Shown piece by piece: positions 26,655 through 36,650 of a stretch of DNA of 64,000 nucleotides. The position numbers and the translations under genes are program-made. Source of the DNA: an uncultured Francisella sp. (GTDB lineage: Bacteria > Pseudomonadota > Gammaproteobacteria > Burkholderiales > Neisseriaceae); assembly GCA_943914555.1 (NCBI GenBank), contig CALUCM010000001.1, forward strand, positions 60,082 to 124,081, in the 5' to 3' direction. Under the pieces are notes generated by a model. It searched no databases and was not told where the DNA came from. It saw only the letters and a program-made list of their open reading frames with translations. Position 1 is the first letter of the stretch; every line of letters starts with the position of its first letter.

Positions 26655-26867
26655 ATGCCAACGGTACGAGTAAAAGAGAACGAGCCATTTGAAGTGGCAA
26701 TGAGGCGCTTTAAGCGTTCTGTCGAAAAGACAGGTTTATTAACTGAATTAAGAGCTCGTGAAGCTTACGAAAAGCCTACTACTGCTAGAAAACGAAAAAA
26801 AGCGGCTGCAAAAAAACGGTTACAGAAAAAATTACGCAGTCAATCGCTGCCACAAAAAAGTTATTAA
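26655..26867 (+). CDS. rpsU: 30S ribosomal protein S21
   Basis: S21 contributes to initiation by helping base-pairing of the 16S 3' end with mRNA. I chose the ATG at 26655 (MPTVRVKENEPFEVAMRRFK) by homology, giving 70 aa against 71 in E. coli; an ATG at 26628 would add nine odd residues. The basic tail with YEKPTTARKRKKAAAKKR is typical. It is the first gene of the rpsU-dnaG-rpoD block. Confidence 0.96.
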   Translation: MPTVRVKENEPFEVAMRRFKRSVEKTGLLTELRAREAYEKPTTARKRKKAAAKKRLQKKLRSQSLPQKSY

Positions 26868-27080
26868 TACACTTTTCCATGTTTTTTAAACAAATATTTT
26901 TTGTAGCGTAACTTGTAGCGGTAACATGTTCCAGTACTTGCTGCGTGATTAAAGATGGTTGTTAATTTAAGTTGGTTAACTTTAAAGTATAGGGCAAATT
27001 CTTGTAATGAAGGTTAAATAAGTAGACTTAGTTACGCTATTTAACATGATTGACATTGATTAACACAGTTGAGGTTCGGC

Positions 27081-28871
27081 ATGATTGACCGAGATTTTAC
27101 CGTTGAGCTACTGGGTAGAGTGGATATTGTCGATCTTATTAACCGTTATGTACCGCTAAAAAGAACTGGTGCCAATGAAATTGCCTGCTGCCCTTTTCAT
27201 CAAGAAAAAACTCCTTCTTTTACTGTTTCTGCTGACAAGCAATTTTATCATTGCTTTGGTTGCGGCGCACACGGCAACGCCATTCAATTTGTCATGGATT
27301 ATTTGGGCCTGGACTTTGTCAATGCAGTAGAACATTTGGCTTCTATTGTGGGTATGACTGTGCAACATAGTCAGCAGCACTATTCTATTTCTAAAAAGAG
27401 TGATGCGGCTAAAGATTTTGAAGATCATTTGCGTGAGATCAACAAAAAAGTAGCGGATTATTTCTATCATCAACGTTGCCATTCTGCGGTGACAGATTAT
27501 TTATGTAAAAGGCAGCTTTCAACTGAAATCATTGACCGCTATCAAGTGGGTTTTGCCCCTAATACAAATTATCTAAGTACATTATTCCCTGATTCTTTTC
27601 AGCAGCTCCTCTTGGCAGCTGATTTGATGGTGAAAAAAGAGCAGATAGCCACTGACGCTAATGTGATTAAACCTCGGTTTCGACATCGTCTCATGTTTCC
27701 CATTCGTGACATCCAAGGATTCGTGGTGGGTTTTGGTGGCCGGGTATTAGATAAAAGCTTACCTAAATATCTTAACTCTGCTGAAACCCCATTATTTAAT
27801 AAAAGTAAAATCTTATATGGTTTGTTTGAGGCGAAAACTGCTATTCGTCAAAGAAAAAAGGTAGTGGTAGTAGAGGGCTATATGGATGTGCTGGCGCTTG
27901 CACAGCATGGCATTGATTATGCGGTTGCAACATTAGGTACTGCTACCACTGAGCAGCATATCCAACAGTTATTTCGTTTTGCTGATCAGATCTATTTTTG
28001 CTTTGATGGGGATCAAGCAGGGCGTAAAGCAGCTTGGAAAGCGTTGATACAAGCCTTGACCTTGGTCAAGGAAAATAAACAAATCTATTTTATTTTTTTG
28101 CCAGAGGAGCAAGATCCAGATGAATTTGTTAGACAGCACGGTCAAAAGGTTTTTGAAAAATTAATCGATGAAGCATTGCCTTTATCATACTATTTCTTGC
28201 AGACGTTAACTAAAGGTAAAGCAATCAAAAGTGCCGAAACTCAGTCATTAATCGTCAGTCAAGCAGCAAAGTTACTTGCACCAATGCCCGATTCCACCTT
28301 TAAGAATCTATTGATTAAAGCCTTAGCAGAACAGCTTAATGTCACTTTAGCGCAGCTACAACCATTGTTAGGTCAAGCAACTGTATTATCTAGTCAACCT
28401 AAAAGTTATCGTCATGATCAGTGGTCAAGGCAGTGGATTAATCAAGAAGAAGTGACATCTCATAGTAAAAAAATGATTTATTGGTTATTGACAAAACCAT
28501 ATTTGGCCACATATGTGCATTTACCAGATTATCTTGAATACGGTGAAGATATTCATTGTTTATTAGCGCTTACGCAAGCTGTACTTGAAAGTCAAGGACA
28601 AATTAAAAACACAGCACAGCTGTTAGAGTTATTTAAGGAAGGTCCTTTCTCTTCTTTGTTAGCCAAGGTCCAAGATAGTGTGTTTGCTCATGAAAGTGAG
28701 CGGGCTAGTGAGGTGGATAGCGAAGAAGAATTTAAAGTTGGTTTAACAAGGATCAGACAAGATATTTTTGCGAAGGAATTAGCTGAACTAAGGTCGCTGA
28801 TTAAAACAGATGGTTTAGATGAAGCGCAGGAGGCGTTGTTGCGAGTATTAATCAATAAACAACTCCATTAG
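27081..28871 (+). CDS. dnaG: DNA primase
   Basis: DnaG makes RNA primers for replication. The ATG at 27081 has GAGG 6 bases upstream; a TTG at 27069 opens the frame but is less likely. The zinc domain has Cys37, His40, Cys58 and Cys61. The toprim core shows VVVEGYMDVLALAQHG and FCFDGDQAGRKAA, and the C-terminal helicase-binding domain ends at residue 596. The 213-base gap after rpsU is larger than in many relatives and may hold a separate signal. Confidence 0.98.
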   Translation: MIDRDFTVELLGRVDIVDLINRYVPLKRTGANEIACCPFHQEKTPSFTVSADKQFYHCFGCGAHGNAIQFVMDYLGLDFVNAVEHLASIVGMTVQHSQQHYSISKKSDAAKDFEDHLREINKKVADYFYHQRCHSAVTDYLCKRQLSTEIIDRYQVGFAPNTNYLSTLFPDSFQQLLLAADLMVKKEQIATDANVIKPRFRHRLMFPIRDIQGFVVGFGGRVLDKSLPKYLNSAETPLFNKSKILYGLFEAKTAIRQRKKVVVVEGYMDVLALAQHGIDYAVATLGTATTEQHIQQLFRFADQIYFCFDGDQAGRKAAWKALIQALTLVKENKQIYFIFLPEEQDPDEFVRQHGQKVFEKLIDEALPLSYYFLQTLTKGKAIKSAETQSLIVSQAAKLLAPMPDSTFKNLLIKALAEQLNVTLAQLQPLLGQATVLSSQPKSYRHDQWSRQWINQEEVTSHSKKMIYWLLTKPYLATYVHLPDYLEYGEDIHCLLALTQAVLESQGQIKNTAQLLELFKEGPFSSLLAKVQDSVFAHESERASEVDSEEEFKVGLTRIRQDIFAKELAELRSLIKTDGLDEAQEALLRVLINKQLH

Positions 28872-28902
28872 AGCAGAGCATGTCAATCTTTTTTAGGACA
28901 AA

Positions 28903-30864
28903 ATGATGAAGCAACAAGATGAAACTGCACCAATGATGAACAGCATAGAAGAACAAGCGCCGGTGTTGACTGCTGAGGAAAAAAGAGAACAGATTAGTAA
29001 GCTAGTGGCTTTGGGTAAAGAGCGCGGCTATCTTACGTTTTCAGAGATCAATGACTATTTGCCTGATGATATGGTGGACAGTGAGCAGATTGATAATATC
29101 ATTGAAACGATTCGAGGTTTGGGCATTCAAGTCACAGAAGTGGCTCCAGATGCTGAAACTTTGCTAATGAGTGATCAAACCGTTTCTGATACTGATGATG
29201 AGACAGTCACTGAAGCTGCTTTGTCTAGTTTTGATGCTGAGTTTGGGCGTACGACCGATCCTGTACGTATGTACATGCGTGAAATGGGGCAAGTCAATTT
29301 GTTGACACGTGATGATGAAATTGTCATTGCAAAAAAAATTGAAACAGCACTTAAAAAAACCATACAAACAATCAGTACTTGTCCTAGTTCTATTGCAGAG
29401 ATATTAGAATTAGTAAAGAGTGTGAAAGCTGGGCAATTAGCTGTAGATGAGTTGGTTGAAGCAATTATTCATGAAGAATCACATGTAGTGAGTGTCCAAG
29501 AAGAAAATGGGACACAGCAAGAAGAGATTTCTACTGACTTATCTTCCTCCCCAGATGATTTATCTGGAGATGATAGTGATGATTCGGAAGAAGAGGAAGA
29601 ACATGGCACCAAGCATGCTGTTGAGGAAAAACATCTTGAAGAGTTAAAAACACAGGCGCTTGTCCACTTTGCTAGAGTGGATAAGCTATATGCGCGTTTG
29701 ATCAGATATTTTAAAAAGTATGGTAGCCAAGATAAAAAATACCTTAAAGTTCAGAATGAAATTATTGATGAGCTAAATAAAATGCGCTTTAATTCTAGGC
29801 GCATAGAAGAATTATGTCAGCATTTGCGTCAAAAGCTTGCTATTGTATCTAGTGCAGAAAAAGAGATCATACGTCTATGTCTTAACCATATTCATATGGA
29901 TAAAGACTATATTCGCCAATACTTTATGCCTCGCTTGACTGACATTGATTTACTTAAGGATGAGATGGCAAAAAAAAATCCTTGGGTGAGAGAGTTAAAA
30001 CGATTTCAACATAATATTTTGGAATTGCAGCAGCAGTTAATTGAAGTGGAAGAAGATACCATGTTGTCGTTAGATGAGCTGCGCATTACTGGCCGCGAGT
30101 TGACCAAAAATGAGAAAGAGACTAGTCGCGCCAAGGAAGAGATGATCCAAGCGAATTTGCGTTTAGTAATTTCCATAGCCAAGAAATACACTAATCGTGG
30201 CTTACAATTCTTAGATTTAATTCAAGAAGGTAATATTGGCTTAATGAAAGCAGTTGATAAATTTGAATATCGTCGTGGCTATAAGTTCTCTACTTATGCT
30301 ACTTGGTGGATTAGACAGGCAATTACACGCTCAATTGCCGATCAGGCTAGGACTATCCGCATTCCGGTACATATGATTGAAACGATCAATAAAATGAATC
30401 GATTATCACGCCAATATTTGCAAGAAACAGGTAATGATCCGGACTCCAATAAATTAGCAGAACTGATGGGAATGCCGGAAGAAAAAATTAGAAAAATTAT
30501 GAAAATTGCTAAAGAGCCTGTGTCTATGGAAACACCGATAGGAGATGATGATGACTCACATATTGGTGATTTTATTGGAGATACCACCACTATTGCTCCG
30601 ATGGATGCAGCTGTCTACTCAAGTTTAAGAGATGTGGCAAGAGAAATTTTATCGACTTGTCTGACCCCGCGTGAAGCAAAAGTATTGCGCATGCGATTCG
30701 GGATTGAAATGAATACTGATCACACCTTGGAAGAAGTTGGCAGACAGTTTGATGTGACACGTGAGAGAATTAGGCAAATAGAAGCAAAAGCTTTACGCAA
30801 GTTGCGTCACCCTCCTCGCAGTGACTTGCTGCGCATCTTCTTGGATAGTAGCAAAGAAGATTAA
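28903..30864 (+). CDS. rpoD: RNA polymerase sigma factor RpoD (sigma-70)
   Basis: This is the primary sigma factor. Region 1.1 occupies about residues 20-80, and region 1.2 begins with TDPVRMYMREMGQV at 118-131. A very acidic segment (about 205-235, rich in D, E and S) lies in the non-conserved region. Region 2 holds RLVISIAKKYTNRGLQFLDL and YKFSTYATWWIRQAI, and region 4 ends with TRERIRQIEAKALRKLRHP. The 653 aa exceed E. coli's 613, mainly through the acidic insert. AGGA precedes the start. Confidence 0.98.
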   Translation: MMKQQDETAPMMNSIEEQAPVLTAEEKREQISKLVALGKERGYLTFSEINDYLPDDMVDSEQIDNIIETIRGLGIQVTEVAPDAETLLMSDQTVSDTDDETVTEAALSSFDAEFGRTTDPVRMYMREMGQVNLLTRDDEIVIAKKIETALKKTIQTISTCPSSIAEILELVKSVKAGQLAVDELVEAIIHEESHVVSVQEENGTQQEEISTDLSSSPDDLSGDDSDDSEEEEEHGTKHAVEEKHLEELKTQALVHFARVDKLYARLIRYFKKYGSQDKKYLKVQNEIIDELNKMRFNSRRIEELCQHLRQKLAIVSSAEKEIIRLCLNHIHMDKDYIRQYFMPRLTDIDLLKDEMAKKNPWVRELKRFQHNILELQQQLIEVEEDTMLSLDELRITGRELTKNEKETSRAKEEMIQANLRLVISIAKKYTNRGLQFLDLIQEGNIGLMKAVDKFEYRRGYKFSTYATWWIRQAITRSIADQARTIRIPVHMIETINKMNRLSRQYLQETGNDPDSNKLAELMGMPEEKIRKIMKIAKEPVSMETPIGDDDDSHIGDFIGDTTTIAPMDAAVYSSLRDVAREILSTCLTPREAKVLRMRFGIEMNTDHTLEEVGRQFDVTRERIRQIEAKALRKLRHPPRSDLLRIFLDSSKED

Positions 30865-30899
30865 AGAAAAGATACAGCTCTTATAGCGTGGAGATTATA

Positions 30900-31265
30900 T
30901 TAGGGCCATAGCCAAGTAAAAATGCGTCTATTATCAGCTATAAGCAGATTAAAAGAGTGGACAGCTGAAGCGGTGGGCATGGTTTCAGCAGATAATTGTT
31001 TGGTAAAGAGCTCCACTTGTAGCTTTGGAGAGAGAAAAAGATGGTTTTTGCCTGTACCAATGATTATTACTTCTGGTGGTGGTTGATTGGGAAGCAAAAA
31101 ATCTCCCAACTGCATCGAGTTAAAGGCTTTATGCACCGCGCTAATCTCTGTTTGGCAGATACGAATGGGGTGATTGTAGTGCTTTCCTTGAATGAGTAAG
31201 CCACGATCATCGTATCCATCAATCCAGATGGGGTAGTCATTAGAACCGGTGATTTTAATGTGCAT
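30900..31265 (-). CDS. Mth938-like domain protein (DUF498 family)
   Basis: This 121-aa single-domain protein resembles Mth938, Xcc1710 and the mitochondrial assembly factor NDUFAF3. The central motif PEVIIIGTGKNHLFLSP and the preceding LLIQG are typical. The molecular role in bacteria is not defined. The ATG at 31263-31265 was preferred over a TTG three codons earlier; no Shine-Dalgarno is evident. It converges on rpoD with a 35-base gap and is divergent from hom. Confidence 0.85.
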   Translation of the reverse strand: MHIKITGSNDYPIWIDGYDDRGLLIQGKHYNHPIRICQTEISAVHKAFNSMQLGDFLLPNQPPPEVIIIGTGKNHLFLSPKLQVELFTKQLSAETMPTASAVHSFNLLIADNRRIFTWLWP

Positions 31266-31359
31266 TGTTATCAATGATGCGAACTAAGCATTACCGAGAT
31301 AAGTTACAATATTTTTGCAAAAGTAAGTATAGCGCAGTTTTTATAAAAATAGGTGAGTA

Positions 31360-32676
31360 ATGATGGATGTAATCAAAGTCGGTGTGATGGGAGCAGGCAC
31401 TGTTGGTTTGGCGACAATTGATGTTCTTTGCCACAATCAGCATAAAATCCAGCAAAAATTAGGCCGTAAGATACAGCTTGTCATGGTTGCTTCTCGCCAT
31501 ATCCAAGATAAGAATCTGACACTACCTTCTCATGTACAATTGAGTGACGATGTATTTGCTGTGGTGCAGAACCCAGATATTCAAGTGGTAGTGGAGCTAA
31601 TTGGAGGAAGTACTGATGCAAAAGAGCTAGTGCTTCAGGCAATACGTAATAAAAAGCATGTAGTTACTGCCAATAAAAAACTATTAGCAGAGTATGGCAA
31701 TGAAATTTTTAGTCAAGCAGAGAAAAACAAAGTGACAGTCAGGTTTGAAGCTGCGGTTGCTGGAGGTATCCCTATTATTAAAATGTTACGAGAAGGTTTG
31801 GCTGCTAATAATATTCGCTATATTGCTGGCATTATTAATGGCACCAGTAATTTTATTTTGTCTGAGATGAAACTAAAAAAAAATACATTTGAGCATGCCT
31901 TACAAGAAGCCCAACGTTTGGGTTATGCAGAAGCCGATCCTACTTTTGATATTGAGGGATATGATACTGGACATAAGCTAACTTTGATGGCGGCTTTGGC
32001 TTTTGGTATTCCCATTGATTTTAAGCGTTGTTATTTGGAAGGAATCACTCATATTAAGAGTGAAGATATTGAATTTGCTAATGAACTTGGTTATGAAGTT
32101 AAGCTTCTTGGTATTACAAAACGCAGTAAAGCAGGGATAGAGCTTCGAGTTCATCCGACTTTAGTTCATAAAGATCGTTTACTTGCCAGTGTTAATGGCG
32201 TCATGAACGCGGTTGATTTGCATTCTAAGATGTTAGGTGATGTACTTTATTATGGAGCAGGCGCAGGTGGTTTGCCCACTGCTAGTGCAGTGATAGCAGA
32301 TTTAATTGATTTGGCACGTGAATTAACCAATGATGTAAAACATCCAGTCCCTCATCTTGCTTATTTACCAAGTGAGATTAAAAAATTACCATTTATTTCT
32401 ATCAATGATATTCAAAGTAGCTATTATTTGCGTTTGGTCATTAAAGACCAAGTTGGTGTTTTATCACAAGTGGCGAAAATATTAGTGGCGCATGGTATTT
32501 CTATTGAGGTTATGTTGCAAAAAACAGCCCCTCTTCTTGGTGGTGCTCAGCTTATTGTATTAACTCATCTTTGTTTGGAACAAGATATTAAAGATGCCAT
32601 TTGTCAACTAGAAAGTCTAGATGAAGTATTAAGAGACGTTGTGATGTTGCGTGTAGAGACTTTTCATCAAGCGTGA
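31360..32676 (+). CDS. hom: Homoserine dehydrogenase
   Basis: Hom reduces aspartate semialdehyde to homoserine for methionine and threonine. The 438-aa monofunctional enzyme has the NAD(P) motif GVMGAGTVG at residues 8-16, VTANKKLLA, the catalytic signature LGYAEADPTFDIEGYDTGHK and a C-terminal ACT domain from about residue 355 (LRLVIKDQVGVLSQVAKIL), which suggests feedback control. AGGTGA precedes the ATG. Aspartokinase is encoded separately at 44216. Confidence 0.96.
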   Translation: MMDVIKVGVMGAGTVGLATIDVLCHNQHKIQQKLGRKIQLVMVASRHIQDKNLTLPSHVQLSDDVFAVVQNPDIQVVVELIGGSTDAKELVLQAIRNKKHVVTANKKLLAEYGNEIFSQAEKNKVTVRFEAAVAGGIPIIKMLREGLAANNIRYIAGIINGTSNFILSEMKLKKNTFEHALQEAQRLGYAEADPTFDIEGYDTGHKLTLMAALAFGIPIDFKRCYLEGITHIKSEDIEFANELGYEVKLLGITKRSKAGIELRVHPTLVHKDRLLASVNGVMNAVDLHSKMLGDVLYYGAGAGGLPTASAVIADLIDLARELTNDVKHPVPHLAYLPSEIKKLPFISINDIQSSYYLRLVIKDQVGVLSQVAKILVAHGISIEVMLQKTAPLLGGAQLIVLTHLCLEQDIKDAICQLESLDEVLRDVVMLRVETFHQA

Positions 32677-33485
32677 AAAACTGACCACAATGTTTTACTG
32701 CCGATAAGTAAATGCAAAATGGCAAAAACTTGTCTGAGTAGTACAGGAGAGGCGATCATGCTAAGTTTAGCTCCAATAGGTGCGAATAAAGCCATGCCCA
32801 AAGCTAAGCTAATAAAATAAGGGAAATAGACAAAACCAATACTATGTGCTGGCAATATGGCTTGATAGGGCAGGCCGCTTAATATATAAGAGACAGTTGC
32901 CGATAAGCTAATGGGAAAAGCCAAAGTGGCTGATGTGCCGATTGCTTTTTTGATTGAAAGATTTTTCTTCAAAAGGAAAGGAATCAGCATGGAACCACCA
33001 CCAATACCAAGCCAACTTGCCAATAAGCCGATAAAAAATCCAACGCTAACTGAGCTTTTTTTATTTTCTTTAAGAGACATATCTGTCATTAATTTATCTG
33101 ATTTGAAAAGGTTTTTAACCGCAATAAAGTAACAGAAAAGGGCGAATATAAATTGCAATAATTTACTGGGAATATAAGGTGCCATGATGCTTCCTAATAC
33201 AGTTCCCATAATAAGATAAACAACAACAGATTTTACAGCTAACCAACTGATATTGCGTTGGTAATGATGCGTTATGGCGCTTGCAGCGAGTGTGCAACAT
33301 ACAACAGCAAAGGAAGTACCAAGGGTGATTTGCTGTATATAGGGAACGAAACCAAAATGATGTTCTAAAAGGGAAGTCACGATAGGAACGGTGAGCAGCC
33401 CTCCGCCGATGCCTAATAGCCCGGCCAATAGCCCAGCGCAGATGGACAAAGGTAAGGTGGCTAAAACTGTCTGTAAAATTGCCAT
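32667..33485 (-). CDS. TauE/SafE (TSUP) family membrane transporter
   Basis: TSUP proteins are small permeases, several of which move sulfite, sulfoacetate or related anions. The 272-aa protein has about eight membrane segments and the two family repeats around GLLGIGGGLLTVPIV and ASWLGIGGGSMLIPFLL. I chose the ATG at 33483-33485, which starts just before the first helix; the frame continues upstream to a TTG at 33560 overlapping the NUDIX gene. It overlaps the 3' end of hom by 10 bases. The substrate is unknown. Confidence 0.85.
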   Translation of the reverse strand: MAILQTVLATLPLSICAGLLAGLLGIGGGLLTVPIVTSLLEHHFGFVPYIQQITLGTSFAVVCCTLAASAITHHYQRNISWLAVKSVVVYLIMGTVLGSIMAPYIPSKLLQFIFALFCYFIAVKNLFKSDKLMTDMSLKENKKSSVSVGFFIGLLASWLGIGGGSMLIPFLLKKNLSIKKAIGTSATLAFPISLSATVSYILSGLPYQAILPAHSIGFVYFPYFISLALGMALFAPIGAKLSMIASPVLLRQVFAILHLLIGSKTLWSVFHA

Positions 33486-33535
33486 GGCTGATTGTTTACA
33501 ATAGCTGATCAATGAGTCAGTAACATGGGAGCTGG

Positions 33536-34075
33536 CTACTTTGCTATGGTGCTTAACCAATAGTTCAATGCAATTAATGTCTTAGCATCTTTAATACTGC
33601 CTGCTGCGATCGCTTCTTTCACTTCTTCTGAGCTCAGTTCAATGGTTTGTAGTAGTTCATCTTTATCTGGACTAAGTTGGCTATCGGCGGCTATGTCACT
33701 GGCCAAAAATAGGTGCATTTTCTCATTGCAAAAGCCAGGTGCTGTATAAAAAGTATAGAGTAACTCAATTGATTTTGCAGTATAGGGAGTTTCTTCTGCT
33801 AACTCTCTTTTAGCGCAGTTTTCTGGTGTTTCCTGTGGGTCTATTTTACCTGCAGGTAATTCCAATAAAGTCTCTCCCACACAATAGCGATATTGACGTA
33901 CCAAAACCACTTTATTGCAAGCAGTGATCGCAAGCACACAGGCTGCACCTGGGTGATTAATACAAACGCGATAACTGGTATTGCCACTAGGAAGCAGTAC
34001 TTCATCGCGAGTAATCTGAATAATAGAACTATGATAAATAGACTCGCAGGAAAGCTTTTTTTCATCAAAAACCAT
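33536..34075 (-). CDS. NUDIX hydrolase, ADP-ribose pyrophosphatase-like
   Basis: Proteins of this shape (NudF-like, about 180 aa) split ADP-ribose and related nucleoside diphosphate sugars. The NUDIX box runs from Gly76 to about residue 98: Gly76, Glu82, Arg90-Glu91 and Glu94-Glu95 are all present. The usual glycine in EETGY is replaced by Pro97 (EETPY), an uncommon change. YTAPGFCNEKMHLFLA downstream is typical. The start at 34075 aligns with known family N-termini and has a GAGAGAAG about 8 bases upstream; the longer frame to 34120 was rejected. Confidence 0.86.
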   Translation of the reverse strand: MVFDEKKLSCESIYHSSIIQITRDEVLLPSGNTSYRVCINHPGAACVLAITACNKVVLVRQYRYCVGETLLELPAGKIDPQETPENCAKRELAEETPYTAKSIELLYTFYTAPGFCNEKMHLFLASDIAADSQLSPDKDELLQTIELSSEEVKEAIAAGSIKDAKTLIALNYWLSTIAK

Positions 34076-34407
34076 TGGCAAAACTTCTCTCACATGAAAT
34101 TTACTTTCATTATAAATCATTTTTTATCTTTGGTTTGTTAAGCGAGGAAATCATAGAAGTTGCGATTACGGATTTTTAGTTCAGTTCTGTGTATAATGGG
34201 CGCGCCAGTTATTCTAGAGTAGTTATTACCTTAAGCAAAATTGTGAAAGTAAATAGCTTTGGTTTGAAGCTAATTATTAGTGTTGTTAACTCTCAATAGT
34301 TAGTAGTTAGAAAGTAATGAGTAAGCAGTGAAACCTGGTTAAGTAAGGCAGATTGGCTGGATTTTTATGTAGCTTTGGTTATTATCTCAAAGCTTCGGAG
34401 TGAATAA
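34076..34407. other. Divergent intergenic region upstream of the ugp operon
   Basis: This 332-base region contains TATAAT at 34192-34197 without a good -35, and a small inverted repeat TAGCTT/AAGCTA (34254-34259, 34267-34272). Short AGTTAG-like repeats lie near 34300. A Pho-box would be expected if the operon answered to phosphate starvation, but I could not see a clear CTGTCAT direct repeat. No gene was found. Confidence 0.4.
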
Positions 34408-35217
34408 ATGAGTATGGATGTATTGACTAAAGAAAAAGAGTGGAATTATCCCATCTGGTTTGCCCATCGAGGAGGGGGTAATGTAGCACCTGAAAATACC
34501 ATGCCAGGTTTTAAGGCTTGTTATCGATTCGGATTTCGGGCAGTTGAATTTGATGTCCAGCTGTGTTGTGACAAAGCTGCTGTGGTTATTCATGATCATG
34601 ACCTATTTCGGGTTGCTAATGACAATCGTAGTGTTTCATCCCTTAAGTTGGCTGATCTTGTAAAAATTAATGTGGCAGCACAGCATCCCACATACAAAGT
34701 CGCATTTGTTCCTAGTTTTGAAGAAGTAGCAAACTTTTGTGTTAGTCACAATGTGGCAGCAAATATTGAGATAAAACCCAACATTAGGGAAGAAGAAGAG
34801 ACAGCTATTTTGGTAGGTAAAGCAGCCTTGCACTATTGGCAGAGAGCACAGGTTCGACCTTTATTTTCTTCTTTTTCACTAACATCTCTTAAAGCCTTAC
34901 AGCAGCATTATCCTGATACTTGGCGTGGTTACTTGATTGAAGAGTGGCCAGAGAGTGATGAGCAGCTGCTTGATACACTGAAACGTCTGGATTGTGTGTC
35001 TTTGCATGCGCCATATAAGGTATTGACCCAAAGGAGAATTAATAAGATTAAGCAAGCAGGCTTTGCAATTTTGTGTTGGACGGTTAATGACTTAAATAAG
35101 GCAAAGCAATTATTAAATTGGGGTGTTCATGGGATTATTACTGATATGATTGATAAAGTAGAATTTGCTTCTGATAAAAAGACAAGTTTTGATACAATGA
35201 ACACGTTTGTGGAATGA
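34408..35217 (+). CDS. ugpQ: Glycerophosphodiester phosphodiesterase
   Basis: The enzyme hydrolyses deacylated phospholipids such as glycerophosphocholine to glycerol-3-phosphate and the free alcohol. The 269-aa cytoplasmic protein (no signal peptide) shows AHRGGGNVAPENT with His20, Glu48 and Asp50 in VEFDVQ, and His62 in IHDHDL. The late CWTVND and GIITDM motifs are standard. GGAG precedes the start. It heads the ugp operon instead of ending it as in E. coli; ugpB starts 15 bases later. Confidence 0.93.
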   Translation: MSMDVLTKEKEWNYPIWFAHRGGGNVAPENTMPGFKACYRFGFRAVEFDVQLCCDKAAVVIHDHDLFRVANDNRSVSSLKLADLVKINVAAQHPTYKVAFVPSFEEVANFCVSHNVAANIEIKPNIREEEETAILVGKAALHYWQRAQVRPLFSSFSLTSLKALQQHYPDTWRGYLIEEWPESDEQLLDTLKRLDCVSLHAPYKVLTQRRINKIKQAGFAILCWTVNDLNKAKQLLNWGVHGIITDMIDKVEFASDKKTSFDTMNTFVE

Positions 35218-35232
35218 AGAAGGCAGAATGTT

Positions 35233-36561
35233 ATGTTGCTTAATAAGCTAAAAGTTGGTGTGGTTTGTTTGGGTTTATTTAGTTTGGTGGCTTGTGGTGA
35301 GCAAGCGTCGGCTGATAATGAGATTATATTTTGGCATGCTTTTAGCGGTAATTTAGGCAAGAGCTTAAATGAAATTGTTGATGAGTTTAATCACAAGCAC
35401 CCTGAACTTAAGGTAAAGACTATCAATAAAGGTAGTTACGAGGAAACTTTAAACGCTGGTATTGCTGCCTTTCGCTCAAATTCTGCCCCTGATATTTTGC
35501 AGGTATATGAAGTAGGTACTGCAACAATGATGCATGCTGGCGATATTACCAAATCGATCAATGATTTGATGAAATCGGCGGGAATTCCTTTGAGCAGCCA
35601 AAATTTTCTAGCTGCTATTGGTGTTTACTATTCTGATAGCAAAGGAAAGCTCTTATCTTTACCTTTTAATAGTTCCACGCCTGTTTTTTACTATAATAAA
35701 GATGCTTTCAAACAGGCTGGCTTGGATGCGCAATCACCTCCTAAGACTCTGGAAGAAGTTAAGGAAATATCAGCTAAAATAATGGCTCATAAGTCAGGCA
35801 ATATCAACTGTGGCCTAACTATTTCTTGGCCGGCCTGGGTATTAATAGAAAATGGCTCTGCTAGAAATAATGCTATTTATGCTACTAAGAATAATGGTTT
35901 TGGAGGGCTTGATGCCAGAGTTACTTTAAAACATCCTTATTATAAAAAAATCCTCACGGATTTAAGCGACATGTCTAAGGACAGACGTTTTGTTTATGGG
36001 GGTAGAGGAGATAAACCAAGCGAACTTTTTACTACTGGGCAATGTGCGATGCTAATTGATTCATCAGGTTCTTACGCGGATATTAAAGCTAATAGTAAAT
36101 TTAATTTTTCAGTAAGTGCTTTGCCATATTATGCTTCTTTGGGTGCGCCCAAAAACAGTATTATTGGAGGAGCTTCTTTGTGGGTGTTTAGTGGCAAAAC
36201 CCCTAAGAAATATCAGGCAATTGCTACTTTTCTTAATTATTTATCTTCGCCAGAAGTAATGGCCAAATGGCATCAACAGACAGGTTATATTCCAGTGACT
36301 AAAGCTGCTTATGAGTTAAGTAAAAAACAGGGTTTTTATCAAAATAATCCACAGGCAGAAGTGCCAATTCAGCAGTTAAATGCAGGTAGTAGTGTTAAAA
36401 AAGGCATTCGCTTAGGTAATTTACCTGTCATTCGCGATTTAGAAGATGGAGAGTTAGAAAAGGTGTTTAATCATCAAATTACGCCTGAACAAGCGATTAA
36501 GAATATCGAAAATTTAGCCAATGCAAAATTAAAAGAATTTGAAGAAACACAGAAAAAGTAA
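35233..36561 (+). CDS. ugpB: Glycerol-3-phosphate/glycerophosphodiester-binding protein
   Basis: UgpB is the extracytoplasmic binding component of the UgpBAEC importer for sn-glycerol-3-phosphate and glycerophosphodiesters. The 442-aa protein has motifs of the family: IIFWHAFSG, LPFNSSTPVFYYN, GGASLWVFSG and YIPVTKAAYE. Unlike the soluble E. coli protein it carries a lipobox-like FSLVAC with Cys21 and a short hydrophobic leader, so it is probably lipid-anchored. Glycine at +2 would not retain it at the inner membrane. The ligand is inferred from context. Confidence 0.9.
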   Translation: MLLNKLKVGVVCLGLFSLVACGEQASADNEIIFWHAFSGNLGKSLNEIVDEFNHKHPELKVKTINKGSYEETLNAGIAAFRSNSAPDILQVYEVGTATMMHAGDITKSINDLMKSAGIPLSSQNFLAAIGVYYSDSKGKLLSLPFNSSTPVFYYNKDAFKQAGLDAQSPPKTLEEVKEISAKIMAHKSGNINCGLTISWPAWVLIENGSARNNAIYATKNNGFGGLDARVTLKHPYYKKILTDLSDMSKDRRFVYGGRGDKPSELFTTGQCAMLIDSSGSYADIKANSKFNFSVSALPYYASLGAPKNSIIGGASLWVFSGKTPKKYQAIATFLNYLSSPEVMAKWHQQTGYIPVTKAAYELSKKQGFYQNNPQAEVPIQQLNAGSSVKKGIRLGNLPVIRDLEDGELEKVFNHQITPEQAIKNIENLANAKLKEFEETQKK

Positions 36562-36650
36562 TGAATCAACTCAGAGAGCCTTGGTTTTATTGCTAAAGCG
36601 AGCTGATAGTTTTTTGACCACATACCAACTAGCTTCTGTAGAGATGATAG

